The position numbers and the translations under genes are program-made. DNA of 64,000 bases, taken from the NCBI GenBank assembly GCA_003255025.1, contig QANY01000230.1:359787-423786 (forward strand). The letters run 5' to 3'. This DNA comes from Datisca glomerata (taxonomy: Eukaryota; Streptophyta; Magnoliopsida; Cucurbitales; Datiscaceae). Under the pieces are notes generated by a model. The model did not search any database. It saw only the letters and a list, made by a program, of their open reading frames with translations, and was not told the origin of the DNA. Below, piece by piece: positions 47,801-60,769 of this stretch (position 1 is its first letter; every line of letters starts with the position of its first letter).

Positions 47801-48689
47801 CCCCCGGCTCTTATATCTATATATAAATTTTTTTAATTAATTAAATTATTTTCGCATTAATCTATGGATTAATTAATTTTTTAAATTAATTTTAATGATC
47901 GTAAAATTAATTTTAAGTTAATAATTTTTAAATAAATTATTTTAGTTACTTTTAGTGTTTGGTTTAAATAATTTCAAAACGTTTGAATTTAAGATTATCA
48001 AATAAATTGTTTTTAACTTTTATTCTTTTAGTTAAAATAATTTCAAAACAATCTTTTATAAGGTCGTAAAATTAATTATTTATTAATTAGTTTAAGGTTT
48101 AAATTTGGTATAATTTTAAATTCAAACGTTAGTATGTTATATATTTTAAGATGAATTAGTTTAAGTAACATGTCGCCAAAGTAACATCTTTGGTGTAAAT
48201 TAATTTTGTCTTAAAATATAAAAAGTTGTATGTGTGTGTAACTTATATGAATATTTACTAGCCCAAAAGAATGAAATATTTGACAGAACTACATACACTC
48301 GTGTGGTGATAAAAATATGATAATTATTCGGTTTTACATGTGAACAATAAATCGGTCGAAAGGAAGGTTTCTTGTTCAATATGTTCTTTATCGTCAGTGT
48401 TTGATTATTACATCAATGCATCACTTACAAGTTAATAATTTTGACCAAAAGTCAAAATATTAACGGAGTGCTCGAAGTCTTGAGATGGATTTACTTTTGT
48501 TTGAATATATTATTATTATTTGAGACTCGTGCGAGCTTACATGTTGGTTAATTATTCTCTATTAAGTTATTACTCAAGGTAATGCCAACATCAAGTGAAA
48601 ATAAAGTATTAAATGGCTTAAACTTCAAGTCCTAGAAAGATAATCTCTTGATAGTTCTTGGAGTTATGAATCTTGATCTTGCATGCAGG

Positions 48690-49480
48690 ATTGATTCACC
48701 TTCACCTCTTATGGAAAAGAGTACCTCTGATGAAAGGAGAAATACGGAAAGGTGAGAGAAATCTAATCACATGTGTATGCTGGTCATGAAGAAGGCCATT
48801 CTAGAAACATTCAGGAGCACTAAATTTGAAAAGTTTACTACGTTAATGATTTTTTGGCTGACCTTAATCGCTTGTGCCAACAGGACTCATGACGTCTTAA
48901 AACTTATTCATACATATATTTGTGGGCCATTTACTTTGGTCGCTTGGAATAGTCAACAGTACTTTATAACGTGCCTTGGTAATTATTTTAGATATGGTTA
49001 CATATATCTCATTCATGAAGAGTCGCAGTTATTGGACGTGTTCAAAAAATTTTAAGGCTGAAGTTGAGAATCAACTCAACAAAATGATTAAAAGTGTCAG
49101 ATCTGACTGTGGTGGTGAATACTATGGCAGATATGATGGTTCAAGTGTCCATAACTGTTTGTTAAATTCCTAGAGGAATGCAGTATTGCCTCATAGCACA
49201 CTATGCCAGGTTCGCCCATTATGAATGGTGTAGCTGAAAGATGAAACAAAACGCTTAAGGACATGGTCATGAGTATGATTAGTCATTCGATCTTACTAGA
49301 ATCACTCTAGAGTGAAGCACTTAAGGCTGCAACATTATCCTTAACAAAGTTCCAACTAAAGCGACTGCCAAAACCCCATATGAGCTTTGGATTGCGAAGA
49401 AATCTAGTCTAAGGCATTTGCACGTTTGAGGATGTCCAGCTGAGGCAAGGCCATATAAGCATAATGAAAAGAAATTAGAC
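48690..49480 (+). pseudogene. gag fragment joined to integrase remnant of copia element 2
   Basis: A gag start (MLVMKKAILETFRS at about 48777) runs only about 30 codons before jumping to the pre-integrase tail (ANRTHDVLKL) and integrase core (VRSDCGGEY, then a PGSPIMNGVAER-like segment with stops). The middle of gag, the protease and most of GAG-pre-integrase are deleted. Confidence 0.7.
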
Positions 49481-51360
49481 TTACAGACAGTGAGTTGTTA
49501 TTTTTTTGGATACTCTGAAAGATTCAGGGGGTGCAAGTTTTATGATCTCACAACTAGGTCGAGTATTGAAACGGGAAATGCCCGATTCTTTGAGGCTACC
49601 GAGTTTGCGGGGGGAGATACGGTTATGGATTTTGTCATTCAGGAGGAATATGTTGATACTCCCACATGTGTTATTAGCATTGATCAGGACTATGTTCCAA
49701 ACCTTGTTCATGACACAACACAAGACAATATCGGAGAGCCTCCCATTCAAGAGATTGTTCCAGAAGAACAAACTCTAGCACCTCAAGAACCTATGCCATT
49801 AAGGAGATCCACTAGAGAGAGGAGAACTGCAGTGCCAGATGATTTCATTGTATTTCTCTAAGAATATGAGGTTGACATTGGTGTGATGGAAGATGATCCG
49901 ATCAACTTCCGTCAAGCCATGTAAAGTTCTAACTCTCAAAAGTGGATCGATGCCATGAATGAGGAGATTGAGTCCATGAAGGATAATGACGTGTGGGATC
50001 TTGTCCCATTACTAGAAGGTGTGAAACCCATTGGTTGCAAATAGATTTTTAAGACCAAAATGGATTCAAAAGGTAATGTGGAAAGATACAAGGCTCGTCT
50101 TCTAGCAAATTCCTTTATACAAAAAGAAGGCATCGGCTATAAAGAGACTTTCTCTCCGGTTTCTACGAAATACTCTTTCAAGATTATAATGACATTGGTG
50201 GTGCATTTCAATATTGAGTTGTATCAGACAGATGTAAAGACGGTGTTTCTCAATGGTGACATTGTAGAGACGATCTATATGGTGCAACCAGAAAACTTTA
50301 TGTCGGGAGACCCAGACTGTGGTTCTTAAACTTAAGAAATCTATCTATGGACTCAAGCAGACATTTCGACAATGGTATTTTAAGTTTCATCAGGTGATCA
50401 TCTCATTCGGTTTCGAGATAAATTTGGTCAATGATTGTATATACCATAAGTTATGTGGGAGCAATCATATTTTTCTGGTTTTATATGTGGATGACATTTT
50501 GCTTGCTAGCAACGAAATAGGTTTATTGCACAACACTAAGAGCAAGCTAATAATTTTGAGATGGAAGATCTTAGTGAAGCCTCTTTTGTATTTTGGATCT
50601 AAATACACCGAGATCATTCTCAGGTATTATTAGATTATCACAAAAGAGCTATATCGAAAAAGTCCTTAAAAGATATGGCATGAAATTCTGTAAACCAATT
50701 GATACCCTTGTAGCTAATGGAGACAAGTTTGGTCTCAATCAGTGTCTTAAGATGCTTTTGAGGAAAAGGAAATGCAAAAGATTCCCTATGTCTCGGTAAT
50801 GGGGAGTCTAATGTATGCTCAAGTTTGTACACGTCGTGATATAGCGTACGTGACTGGGATGTTGGGTATATACTTAAGCAATCCAGGCATAGACCATTAG
50901 AAAGCAGCTAAATGGGTCTTGCCGTATTTACAGTGAACAAAAGACTACATGCTCACGTATCAGAGGTTAGATCAGAATGAGATCGTTGGATATACTAACT
51001 TCGATTTTGCTGGATGCCAAGATAACATGTTATGAAGCATCCAATCACCGAATATGATTGTGAAATATTGTCTCAAGGCTGCGGATAGTGGACGATATTG
51101 TGAGACACTCAAGTTATTTTGTGACAATGAGTTTGCAGTCCTCTATTCTAATAACAACAGGAGATTGACAAAGATGAGGTGCGTAGACTTAAAGTTCTTG
51201 GTTGTTAAAGAAAAAGTTTAGAGCGGACAATTCTCTATAAAGCACGTCGAAACAAACTCCATGATTGCGGATCCGTTGACTAAGGGATTGCAACCCAAAC
51301 AGTTTCATGAGCATACTACTCTTATGAGTGTCATATCGATTGACGATATTCAGTTTTAGT
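49481..51360 (+). pseudogene. Reverse transcriptase and RNase H remnant of copia element 2
   Basis: The connection domain at 49490-49861 (CKFYDLTTRSSIETGNARFF) leads to RT at 49862-50640, with the ERYKARLLA block, YQTDVKTVFLNG and the catalytic LVLYVDDILL. RNase H (TNFDFAGC, then IADPLTKGL) runs to about 51350. Several in-frame stops and frameshifts are present. Confidence 0.8.
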
Positions 51361-51787
51361 GGGAGTTTGTGATTTTGGATGCTCTTCTTTGTAGTCATAT
51401 TTTCAGTTATTTCGGTTTATGGTTATTTTAAAGTAATTTTTGCAGAAATAAAGTTTTGGCTAATTCACACTTTGATTCTGGCATAGTTTGATACGACTAA
51501 GGTTTACAGAGGACAAGGTAGAAATAAGCATATTAAGATCACATTACATGAAATTTTCATGCTACACATCCACATCATAATCCATGTCATTCAGTTACAT
51601 TTATACATGATCATTGATGGGTTGAGTTACGATTGATGTAACGAAGGTCGCTTTGATCCTATGTCGGTGCGATAGATGGACCGGATTGGTTATAGATATA
51701 TTACTGTAATGACAGCAAAGTTGAACGCGTTCGGTTATTTTTACAAAACATAATTATAAGGTTTCACCTATAGTTCAAGTGGGAGAT

Positions 51788-52289
51788 TGTTGGATCATTA
51801 ATCTAACATTGGACTTATATGTGAATAAGTATGTGTTGTAAACTGTCAAATAAAGATAAACCCAATTAAAAGTGATAAAAAAGGTTTTGAATAATTGAGA
51901 TTTTGATGTATCTAATAGATTGTGGAACTTTTAATGTATGCATATTTTAGGGTAATTTCTATTTTTATGATGAGCTAAATAAATGTACCAAAAGATGAAT
52001 TATCTATAAGTGGTTGTGGTCCTCAAGTCACACGATAACGGAAAATCATTCTATTCTCTCTAATATCTCATCGTTAGTGAGAAAAGTGAGAGGCTTAATC
52101 GAAGGAGATTCTCGGATAGAGAATCGGTAGATCTGAAAGGCTAATTGTGCTTGGTTCTAAATAATGATCTATCGTTATAGATTCAGGTATACTTCTGCTC
52201 TATATTGTTTTGATTCTTGATGTGTTTAACATGAAATCTTAGGATTTTATTGAGATATGATTTATACAAAAGGGATTTTGAATCTAATA
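51788..52289 (+). repeat. 3' LTR of copia element 2
   Basis: This 502-bp repeat starts tgttggatcatta directly after the polypurine tract and ends gaatctaata before cctttgacatcg. It provides the uninterrupted reference for the broken 5' LTR. Confidence 0.85.
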
Positions 52290-52913
52290 CCTTTGACATC
52301 GTTGTAAAGCCAAACTGAGAAATCTTTGTAACAATGGGATAACAAAGTGAGGGAGAGGCAAGAAGAAGGAAAAATGGAGGGAATTGCTGACGTGACAGTT
52401 GGGTAATAATTTAAAGTGATGTGGCGTTGTGTAATTTGCTATATATTGCCACATATGATTTCTGTGACGGTCTGCTAGTTTATGATAATGGAATACTTAT
52501 AGAAGGGTAAACGTGGATCGATAATGTAATTATAGGGTCTCAACTACTACTTTTTAAAGTGAAGGGTTGAAAATAATAACTATCTCAAAATGTAGGGGAT
52601 AAAATTATATTTTATCCTATTTGTTAAGCACGTGCGACTTGAAGTAACAATTTTTTAAAGCATTAAACTGCTTATTTTCTTTTTCTTATTTAATCTCCTT
52701 TTAGACAAAAGAAAACTACATATACATTGTAATGTATACAATCGATGAATAAGAATCCAACGAAAAATGACCAATTGAATTAGAGTAATGCTGGAGAGTA
52801 TATCAAATTTTATTTGATCAAATAATATGTCAGTTGTTCATAATTTAGTGTTTTTATCGACCATAAAAAAATTATCAAATTAGCCTATGTATGATGAGAC
52901 ATTCATTGTTCAA
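52290..52913. other. Intergenic DNA between copia element 2 and the segmental duplication
   Basis: AT-rich DNA in which no gene or repeat end was recognised. Confidence 0.4.
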
Positions 52914-54531
52914 TTAAGACTTAATCTAAATATTGATTAGTATAAAATCATTATATGAACTATACCTATGGTACAAAAGTAAAAAGAGAGTTACATCGAT
53001 ATATTCGATACATGCTACCGCAAGTAGTGTGTTTGAGAGTGATTGTGATTAAGAAACACTTTTATATGTTAGAAGTTAACTAGCCGAGGTTAGAATTGTA
53101 ACAAAATATAAGAGTTATAACTAATTCATGATATGTAAATAACCAAGGTTAAAATTGTAACAAAATATAAAATACACCTGGCATATCTAACCCAATTTAC
53201 CATTCGGTAAATAAAATTGTAAAAATTTTAATTTTAGAATTTCCTCACAGCTTTTTATAACAATTTCTTGACAATTGGAGTTAATATCATATTTAAAACT
53301 TAAAAACTACCGATATTATTTGGGAGAATTGAAAAAATAATCAATTTTTCAGCTTAAATTGTAAATTGTCAAAACAAATTTATTATAAAAATGGCTGGAA
53401 TAAGATAAATAGTTTATTCATATCTGTGTAATTTTTATAAATAACATATTTACTCTAATCATTTTCTGCTATATTTGTAAATAAAAAATTTATGGTCATT
53501 TGTATAGTTTTAGCTGAAAAATTAGATTTTCCTTTCATTTTCTTTATTATTTTTTTTGTTTTGCTACTTTTGGATAACGTACAATTTGCCAACTTTTATT
53601 TCGTGATCTCATTTTATAGGTATTCACCTACCTAATCTAATTATTATATTATTCTGTTTTGGGCCTTTGTTGGTTTCATTTATGGAAAAAATTAGAGAAA
53701 TGAGCTATTTATTTTTATTATTTTAGAAAATAGTACAAAAAAATCCAATACCCTTCTTCCTCTCTGATTATCTCTCTTTCTGCTTTGTCTCTCATTCTCG
53801 TTACTTCTCCTTCTGTTTCTCTCTCTTGTTCTCTCTTTGTTTCTCTCTCTTGTTCTCTCTCCGCTATCACCCGCGGTGGAAAGAGTCGGTTAACTCCTCC
53901 CTCCCCTATTCTTTCTTTCTTTTCCATTTTCATGTGAAAAATGCACATAAATTGAGAGGGGAAAGAGATGAAAAATCAAGAAAGATATGAAGAATGGTAA
54001 GAGGAGATTGATATGGTTTTCTTGTTTGATTTTAGAAAAATTGAAACTCCAAAATGAAGAATCGGAGAATCCAACGAGAGAGATGAACAAGAAGAATAAG
54101 GCGGACGGGCTTGGGTGTGGGAATAAGTATGATACCGGATGATTTAAAAAAAATATTACATATATACTATATATACTGATGTTATATTAAAATATACTAC
54201 CGTATATTGATGATATATAAAAATATATTACACTATATAACTTATACTCATATTATATATTTATATACCATTTTGTACAAATGTACATAAAATTTTATAA
54301 TTTTATAAAAAAAATTACAATTGCATAAAATAGGTCATTCGTGCAAATGCTAACTTTTTTTTACTATTCTCTTACTAAAATTCTTAATAACGACAAAAAA
54401 TAAGTCAGGTTAAAGAAAATCATAAAAAATGGTTAATATCAAAAGTAGCCCAATGTATTCTTTCCAAAACAAATTCTCCTGCGCCAAAATACTTTCGGCG
54501 GCCCCGCGCAACTGTACTTCTGAATTCCAGT

Positions 54532-54558
54532 TATATATATATATATATATATATATAT
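54532..54558. repeat. TA microsatellite
   Basis: About 13 TA dinucleotides. The equivalent place in copy B (about 56887-56930) is an irregular TATATT stretch. Confidence 0.9.
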
Positions 54559-54722
54559 GATTTTGCTGGAGTGCAAGGGTTGACGTTTGGGCGATGATTT
54601 TTTTTTTTTATAATTGCGGGAGACTATTTTGCTATTTTATTTTACTTGTGGCCATTTTAATTTTTTTATTTTAGATATATGTAATCTCAATTTTTTACAG
54701 AAGTAATGTTGGTAGAGAGGTT

Positions 54723-54941
54723 TGTTATGGAGATTATCGGACTATCAATGACACGACATCATATGGTGTGTCGTGACAGATGTTTCAACTTAAACTCTTA
54801 GGATTATAGAGTTGAGATCTCAAAATGGAAGGAACCGACCTGACGGGGTCGGCCCTCAAAGGAGTTTTGGAAACATCGACCAAATGTGAACTAGGAGGCT
54901 CCGGGGAGAAGGTCTGACGAGGAGCTCGGGTCGACCTCCAA
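54723..54941 (+). repeat. Truncated Tat-type LTR start in copy A
   Basis: It begins TGTTATGGAGATTATC and follows the LTR at 57100-57821 for about 220 bases, then stops at the duplication junction. No primer site or internal region follows, so it is a by-product of the segmental duplication and not a separate insertion. Confidence 0.75.
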
Positions 54942-57313
54942 GGACTTAATCTAAATATTGATTAGTATAAAACCATTATATGAACTATACCTATGCTACA
55001 AAAGTAAAAAGACAGTTACATCGATATATTCGATACATGCTACGTGTGGCATGAGAGCATCAACCACAAGCAGTGTGCTTGAGAGTGTTTGTGATTAAGA
55101 AACACTTTAATATGTTAGCAGTGTGTTTGAGAGTATTTATGATTAAAAATACTTTTATATATTAAAGGTGTGTTCGAGAGTATTTATGATTAAGAAACAC
55201 TTTTCTCTGTTGAAATAATGATAATATTCTAGTGCACATTTTGTCTAATGAAATGCAAAGTATACATTAATTTCTATTTAAAATATTTTAGGAAATACTC
55301 AGATTGGTGTTTCTTGTGGAAGTGTTTTTAAATAGCATTGATGTGACAAACAATAGCATTTGATGAATATGTTTTCTAAAGTAATATTTTAATTTATTAA
55401 AATGCTTTCAATGAAAAACTCACAAACTCACCGGGAGGCTGACTTTCTTTTGTGCAATTGTTGACATGCAAATTGTCAAGGGGGCATATTAAGGCAATAT
55501 ATTTTAATTGTTAGTTGAAGTTTCAAATTTTAAGGGGAGTTGGAGAAAGTATGACTTAAACCATGATATAGAGTATATGTGTGAGGATTTAAGGTGTGTT
55601 TGTTAGTGTTTATAATTAGAATTATTTTTCTATATTAAAATAATAATTTTTTAATTCATTATTATGTCATATATATCTTTTTACGAAACAGTGACATATA
55701 TTTTAAAACATATTCATGTGCATGTAGAAGCATGTTAATGAATACTTGAACATGTCATTCTTGTGGAAGTGTTTCCACATAAAAATATGTTTTAAACAAC
55801 ATTTTACAAGTACATATGATTTATATTAACATTTATAATATATTAAAGTCTTTTTCTGACGAAACACTCTCAAAATCCCTTAATGATATTTGTGTCAAAC
55901 TCTCATATATCACATTGGTAGAACATTTACTACACCAAATATTTGTTTTCTTCAACTTTCCTCACAACCAGCTACACTTAGAAACTTAATGCAAAAAATC
56001 CCATGAACTAAATTTATCATCACAAGTAGCAAATTACACCCAACCTAATTTAATTGTTCTCCCATTAATTCTTGGTGATTCGTTTTTTTATCTATATCTA
56101 ATTTTTATATTTATTTCATTTTCTCTCTATTCTTTGTACTAAATTTGTCAAAATTTCTCTTTTCACCCAAAATTTTTAAAAATCATATTGAATCTGAATC
56201 TCCAGCACAGCGCACACGCATGTACACGCATGCACACATTATTGTAATAACATACATAAATATAAATATATATCATATATATAGTTATGTATATAGCATA
56301 TATATAAGTAAATGATATCCAAATATAGATATCGATAACACACATGTGATATACTATATAAATGACATATTACTGTATAAAACATATATGTATATATCAT
56401 ATCTACATAAATGATTGAGAAATAAAATGACATATTTCCGGTGAAGGAAAAAAATCCGTTCAGACACAAGAAAATAAGAATTATAATTAATTCATGAAAT
56501 GTAACTAACCGAGGTTAAAATTGTAACAAAATATAAAATACACCTGGCATATTTAACCCAATTTGCCATTTCGGTAAATAAAATTGTAAAAGTTTTAATT
56601 TTAGAATTTCCTCACAGTTTTTTTTATAACAATAGGCCATTCTTTCAATTGCATCTTTTTCGACATTCTCTACATATTTTTTAAAAATGACAATTTTTTC
56701 TAAAGGAGCCTTAATTTAATGGCTTGATGTTGCAACCAGACGAAAATTCTTAATAACGACCATAAATAAGTCATGTTAAAGAAAATTTAATATCAAAAGT
56801 AGCCAATGTACTCTTTCCAAAAAAAATTCTCACGCAACAAAATAATTTCGGTGGCATTGCTCGCAACTTTACTTCTGAATTCTAGTGATATATTATATAT
56901 AGTATATATTCAGCATACCATATACATGATTTTGCTGGGTTAAAGTTTTGGCACTGATTTTTTTTTTTATAATTGCTGGTGACTATCTTCTATTTTATTT
57001 TATTTTTGGCTGTTTTAATTTTTTTTTTCTATTATTTTAGATATACGTTGTCTCAATTTTGTCTATTTTTTTTACAAAAGTAACGGTGGTGGAGAGGTTT
57101 GTTATGGGGATTATCAGACTACTAATGACACGGCACCATATGACATCCACGATAAATGTATGTACTTAAACTTTGAGGAATTGGATAGTTGAGCTCCCAA
57201 AAAGAAAGGAATCGACTTGATCGGGTCAGCCTCCAAAGGAGCTCGGGAAACATAAACCAAATGTGAACTAAGAGGCTCTGAGGAGAAGGTCTAACGCAAT
57301 AGCTCGGTTAGCC
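54942..57313. repeat. Segmental tandem duplication, copy B
   Basis: Copy B repeats copy A with insertions. It contains a MITE cluster (about 55062-55870) where copy A has a single motif, and runs on into the full Tat LTR at 57100. Confidence 0.7.
55062..55870. repeat. MITE cluster with a triplicated end
   Basis: The motif GTGTGTTTGAGAGTATTTAT followed by GATTAAGAAACACTTTT occurs at about 55069, 55119 and 55165 with 45-50 base spacing, and a variant lies at 55592. An inverted counterpart (cgaaacactctcaaaat) lies at about 55859-55875. These are the same terminal motifs as the intronic insertion at 5641-5873. Confidence 0.5.
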
Positions 57314-57821
57314 CTGTGATAGCCATCATTATTATTCACCGAAAGTAGCGCTCCACGTGACATTTTCCCATCTGCAATAGCCACCGGTCGACTTTAAATC
57401 ATCATGATGAAGTGTCAAGCCAGTCACCAAACAATCATATCCACCACATCCAAAAGGATTAAATGCAAATCGACATTAAATGCATGTGAACTCGAGGGAC
57501 AAAGGCATTTAAGGCCGCCCCCAGCTCGTCATTTCAACAAAGGTCCTCACCTCACATGAAACATAATCGACACACATCTCTCTCCTAATGCCATGTATAA
57601 ATACCCCTTATACAGACAGTGTAAGGTACATAACTTTCTCATAAAGGAAACTCTGCTAAATTCTCTCTAAGATATTAACTTAGACATCGGAGGCTCTTCG
57701 ACGAGAAAACCGCCATCAGTCTCTCTTCGTCTTTAGAGTTATATCTTTATGTTATGCATATTTTAGGCATAGAGGATCCCTACGTGGAAGAGAGATAACA
57801 CTGTAGAGATTTTCAGTAACA
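57100..57821 (+). repeat. 5' LTR of a Tat-lineage Ty3/gypsy element
   Basis: It starts TGTTATGGGG and ends CAGTAACA, perfect 5-bp inverted ends. The length is 722 bp. A TATA-like tataaatacccc at about 57596 lies in the position expected for the LTR promoter. The primer site follows. Confidence 0.8.
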
Positions 57822-57825
57822 ACAG

Positions 57826-57843
57826 TTGGTGCCATCTATGGGA
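57826..57843 (+). other. Primer-binding site of the Tat-like element
   Basis: TTGGTGCCATCTATGGGA is close to TTGGCGCCGTCTGTGGGA, which follows the 5' LTR in many plant Tat/Athila gypsy elements. Confidence 0.75.
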
Positions 57844-60760
57844 AACGATAACAAAACCGTCTGTCCCCTTTCAAATCCTTGAAGTAGTTCACTTCGCAAA
57901 GGCATAATGAACATGGCTCCTCATCTCACTCTGAAAAAATTCATAACGAGTTGGAAGTAGTAAAGGAGGACCTACCCTCCTCTTTGCCAATAGAAGAACC
58001 TCCCACCGCCACTTTGGTTATTCTGTGGGAAAAGAAAGAATCAGTGAGTTTTGTTTCCAAGGTGTTCAGGAAAATGACAAGAGAAATGGTGACCCTCACC
58101 AACGCTGTCGCAGCCTGCTTCTAGAAAGGCCATTCCCAGTTACCCACGTACACTACCCCTAGAAGCAAAAGGAATCCCCGGTCGGGTCTTCCCACTAGGG
58201 GTGTAAAAATTGTTATCGAACCGAACCGAATTGAAAATGGTTGGTTCAGTTAGATATGCAAGTCACCTCAGTTCAGTTCGATTAAGAATATGTGATTTTG
58301 AATCGAACCAAACCGAATACCCCTACGTAAAATGATGTCATTTTATACCTCAATGTAGTTTCCCTTCTTTACTCTTTAATGTGACGTCTTTTGGAGTGTC
58401 TAATCCATATATAGAACCTACAAAATTAGGGTTAGGATCATTTTTCTAATTTCCCCTTCTTTGAGTTCTTTCCCATACGACCATATGCACTACGCAAATG
58501 CTTGATACTCCTCTTCAAAGTTCAAACAACTTCTTCTCTTCAACAAAAGTATTCTTCTTCTGTGCAGTTTCACGAAGAGTCTTTGTGAAACCCTTCGGTC
58601 TGCAATCGTGATTCCTTCTTTTTTCACGTTTCCTTGCCTTATTCTTCGTGATTTCTTTCCTTCTTCTTCTAATTCTTTGTGATTTGTTCTTCTCTTCTTC
58701 GTGGTTTGGTCTTAGATCTAGTTTAGATGTTTATTATTTAATGTGTTAGATATACTAGTTTACTGCTTTATGGACTATTATTTAGATATGTTTATAATTC
58801 TTCTGTATAGATCCAATTCAGTTTAGATATGGTTCACTATGCTTATATCTAAGTCTGCTTTATTGCTTTATGATTTTTCATGCTTTACTGCGTTTAGATT
58901 TTTTCATGCTTTACTTGTATATTGTTCAGCATGTGTGACTGTGTGTAGTGAATTCTTTATAACTGTTGATTCTGTTCTATATGTATAATGTGTAGTGATT
59001 TTGTTATTCTTTGTAGTATATTGAATGTCTAGTATGATTTCTACAGCCGAAACGATGAACCAAACCAAACCGAACTGAAACCCATGGTTCGATTCAGTTC
59101 AGTGCATATGAAACTACAGTTCGGTACAATTCAGCATCTGGCCAAACCATGAGTTTCGATTTGGTTTGATTTTTAACAAATAACCGACTGAACTAAACTG
59201 ATTACTCCCCTACTTCCCACGATAGGGGAACCAATGAGGATGACCATCTGGGAAAAGGAAAAGCGGCCAGTGACGTGGAAGAATGAACTAAAGGCAGGGT
59301 GGATCGTTATACTAAAATCATCAGAGACATGAAGGTGACAAACCAGACTGGTGTGAGCTCAGGGCTATGGACCGAAATACAAAAGCTCAGGTACATGAAG
59401 ATGAGCTAAAAAGGATGGAAAATTATTGGGGCCTCTATCGAGACCCTTATGGGAACCCTTATTTTCAGTGGAAATCCAACGGGCTAAACTCCTCCAAAGT
59501 TTCAGATGCCCATCACAATGGGACCAATGGCCCATTTACACACCTGGAAATTTTCAAGGTCTTTGATGGAACTGCATAAAAAATAGAAACCTTTTATGTG
59601 CAAACTATTTTCCTTGACACTCAGTGGACCTGCCCAAAATTGTATAGGGAAGTTAGAGCCGAACTCCATTCATTCATTCATTCGACGAGCTCTCCCAGTT
59701 GTTCACAGGACAATTTTCACGAGGAAGGGAGAGAAGGAGGCCAGCGTCCTACCTGATGATAGTGAAGTAGCAACCTAAAAAATTGTTGAAAGACTACATG
59801 AAATGTTTCAACCTGGAATCTTTGTAGGTTGACAACATCGGTGAAGACATGATGGTGGCAGTAGTAATGGGTGGGATCACTCATTTCAAGATGATATGGT
59901 CAATGGCCAAACATGATCCTGTCTTTTTGAATGAGCTAAAACTAGGATCCAAAATTACATAAGTGCTAAGGAGGTTATCCTACCGAGAGAGAATTGGAAA
60001 GGTCAATCGTCAGGAACTTCTAGAAAAAGAAGGAATTGCGGGAGGATAAATGAGCCAATCCTTCCAGATCTACCCGCACCTCACTAGCTGACGCGATGGG
60101 AATAATCCCATGGCTAGTCACTCACATACACCCCCTCACGGCCAGTCGAGAGCAAATTTTTAGCGTGATCCAAGACAAGAGCTTGTTGAAACATCCCCGG
60201 GTGATAAGGAAGCCTAGGGAGAAGAAGGATACCACTAGATACTGCCGGTATCGGGGGTTCCGACCACATCACACAAGGATGCTTTTACCTTCATGAGAAG
60301 ATTGATGCCCTAATCAAGAAGAGGTGCCTCAAGGGATTCATGGCGGATCAGAGGAACCGTGGGGAGAAAAATCCCCTAGGCAAGAGAGAAAGGTGGAGAG
60401 GAAACTCGAGTAGAAAACTGATCGACCTTGCAGCCGCAACGGGAAATCAAGATGATATTTATCAGTCCAAGCACTTCAGACTCCAACCAAATGAGGAAGG
60501 AATCTGATCGAGAGGCGGGACATTCAATATTTTTCAGTATCCTCTCACGACCGCCTCAGGCCAAGGCAGAATGGGCAATTACGTTCACTGAGGAGGAGGC
60601 TCAAATCCCACTTAGGATGGTCGTGGACAATCTCATCACGACAACTCTCATAACCCGAGGTAAACTCTATAAGGAGGGCCACTGATACTCTAGGGATGCA
60701 TTGAAGTCTTTTATCCCTTTAGCATGACCTTGGATCCACCATCCGTGACTCTCCTTTGAT
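57841..60760 (+). pseudogene. gag to protease-start remnant of the Tat-like element
   Basis: Gag-like coding runs in broken frames on both sides of the hAT insertion. Phrases such as LTLSGPAQNCIGKLEPNSIH match the Tat gag core (SGAARxWYxKLxPxSI). The part at 60428-60685 (AEWAITFTEEEAQ) matches the linker just before the protease in this lineage. Stops are frequent. Reverse transcriptase, RNase H and integrase are absent from the window. Confidence 0.65.
58196..59212. mobile_element. 1.0-kb non-autonomous hAT element with perfect 8-bp target duplication
   Basis: The ends are TAGGGGTGTAAAAATTG and, inverted, TAGGGGAGTAATCAG. Both flanks read cttcccac (58188-58195 and 59213-59220). Inside, cgaaccgaaccgaa strings lie near each end, and the core is pyrimidine-rich around 58500-58700. 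There is no coding capacity. It interrupts the gag remnant of the Tat-like element, so it is younger. Confidence 0.88.
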
Positions 60761-60769
60761 TACGTTTCT

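Larger units (their letters stand above)
46583..52289 (+). mobile_element. Degenerate Ty1/copia LTR retrotransposon (element 2), same family as element 1
   Basis: A 5' LTR (46583-47283, first bases lost) and a 3' LTR (51788-52289) flank a Met-tRNA primer site, a long leader, a fragment of gag fused by deletion to integrase, reverse transcriptase, RNase H and a polypurine tract (aagtgggagat at 51777-51787). The coding phrases match element 1 (for example SQKWIDAMNEEIESMKDND, then VKPIGCK), as do the LTRs. Stops interrupt every domain. The 5' LTR carries a foreign 225-bp insertion. The target duplication cannot be tested because the 5' edge is disrupted. Confidence 0.85.
52914..54941. repeat. 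Segmental tandem duplication, copy A
   Basis: Copy A starts aagacttaatctaaatattg, and the same sequence restarts at about 54941 in copy B. Matching blocks in the same order are 52914-53030 with 54942-55050, 53093-53245 with 56478-56620, and 54380-54941 with 56742-57310. The last block ends in the first 220 bases of a Tat LTR. Private to copy A is a CT-rich stretch at 53745-53900. Confidence 0.75.
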
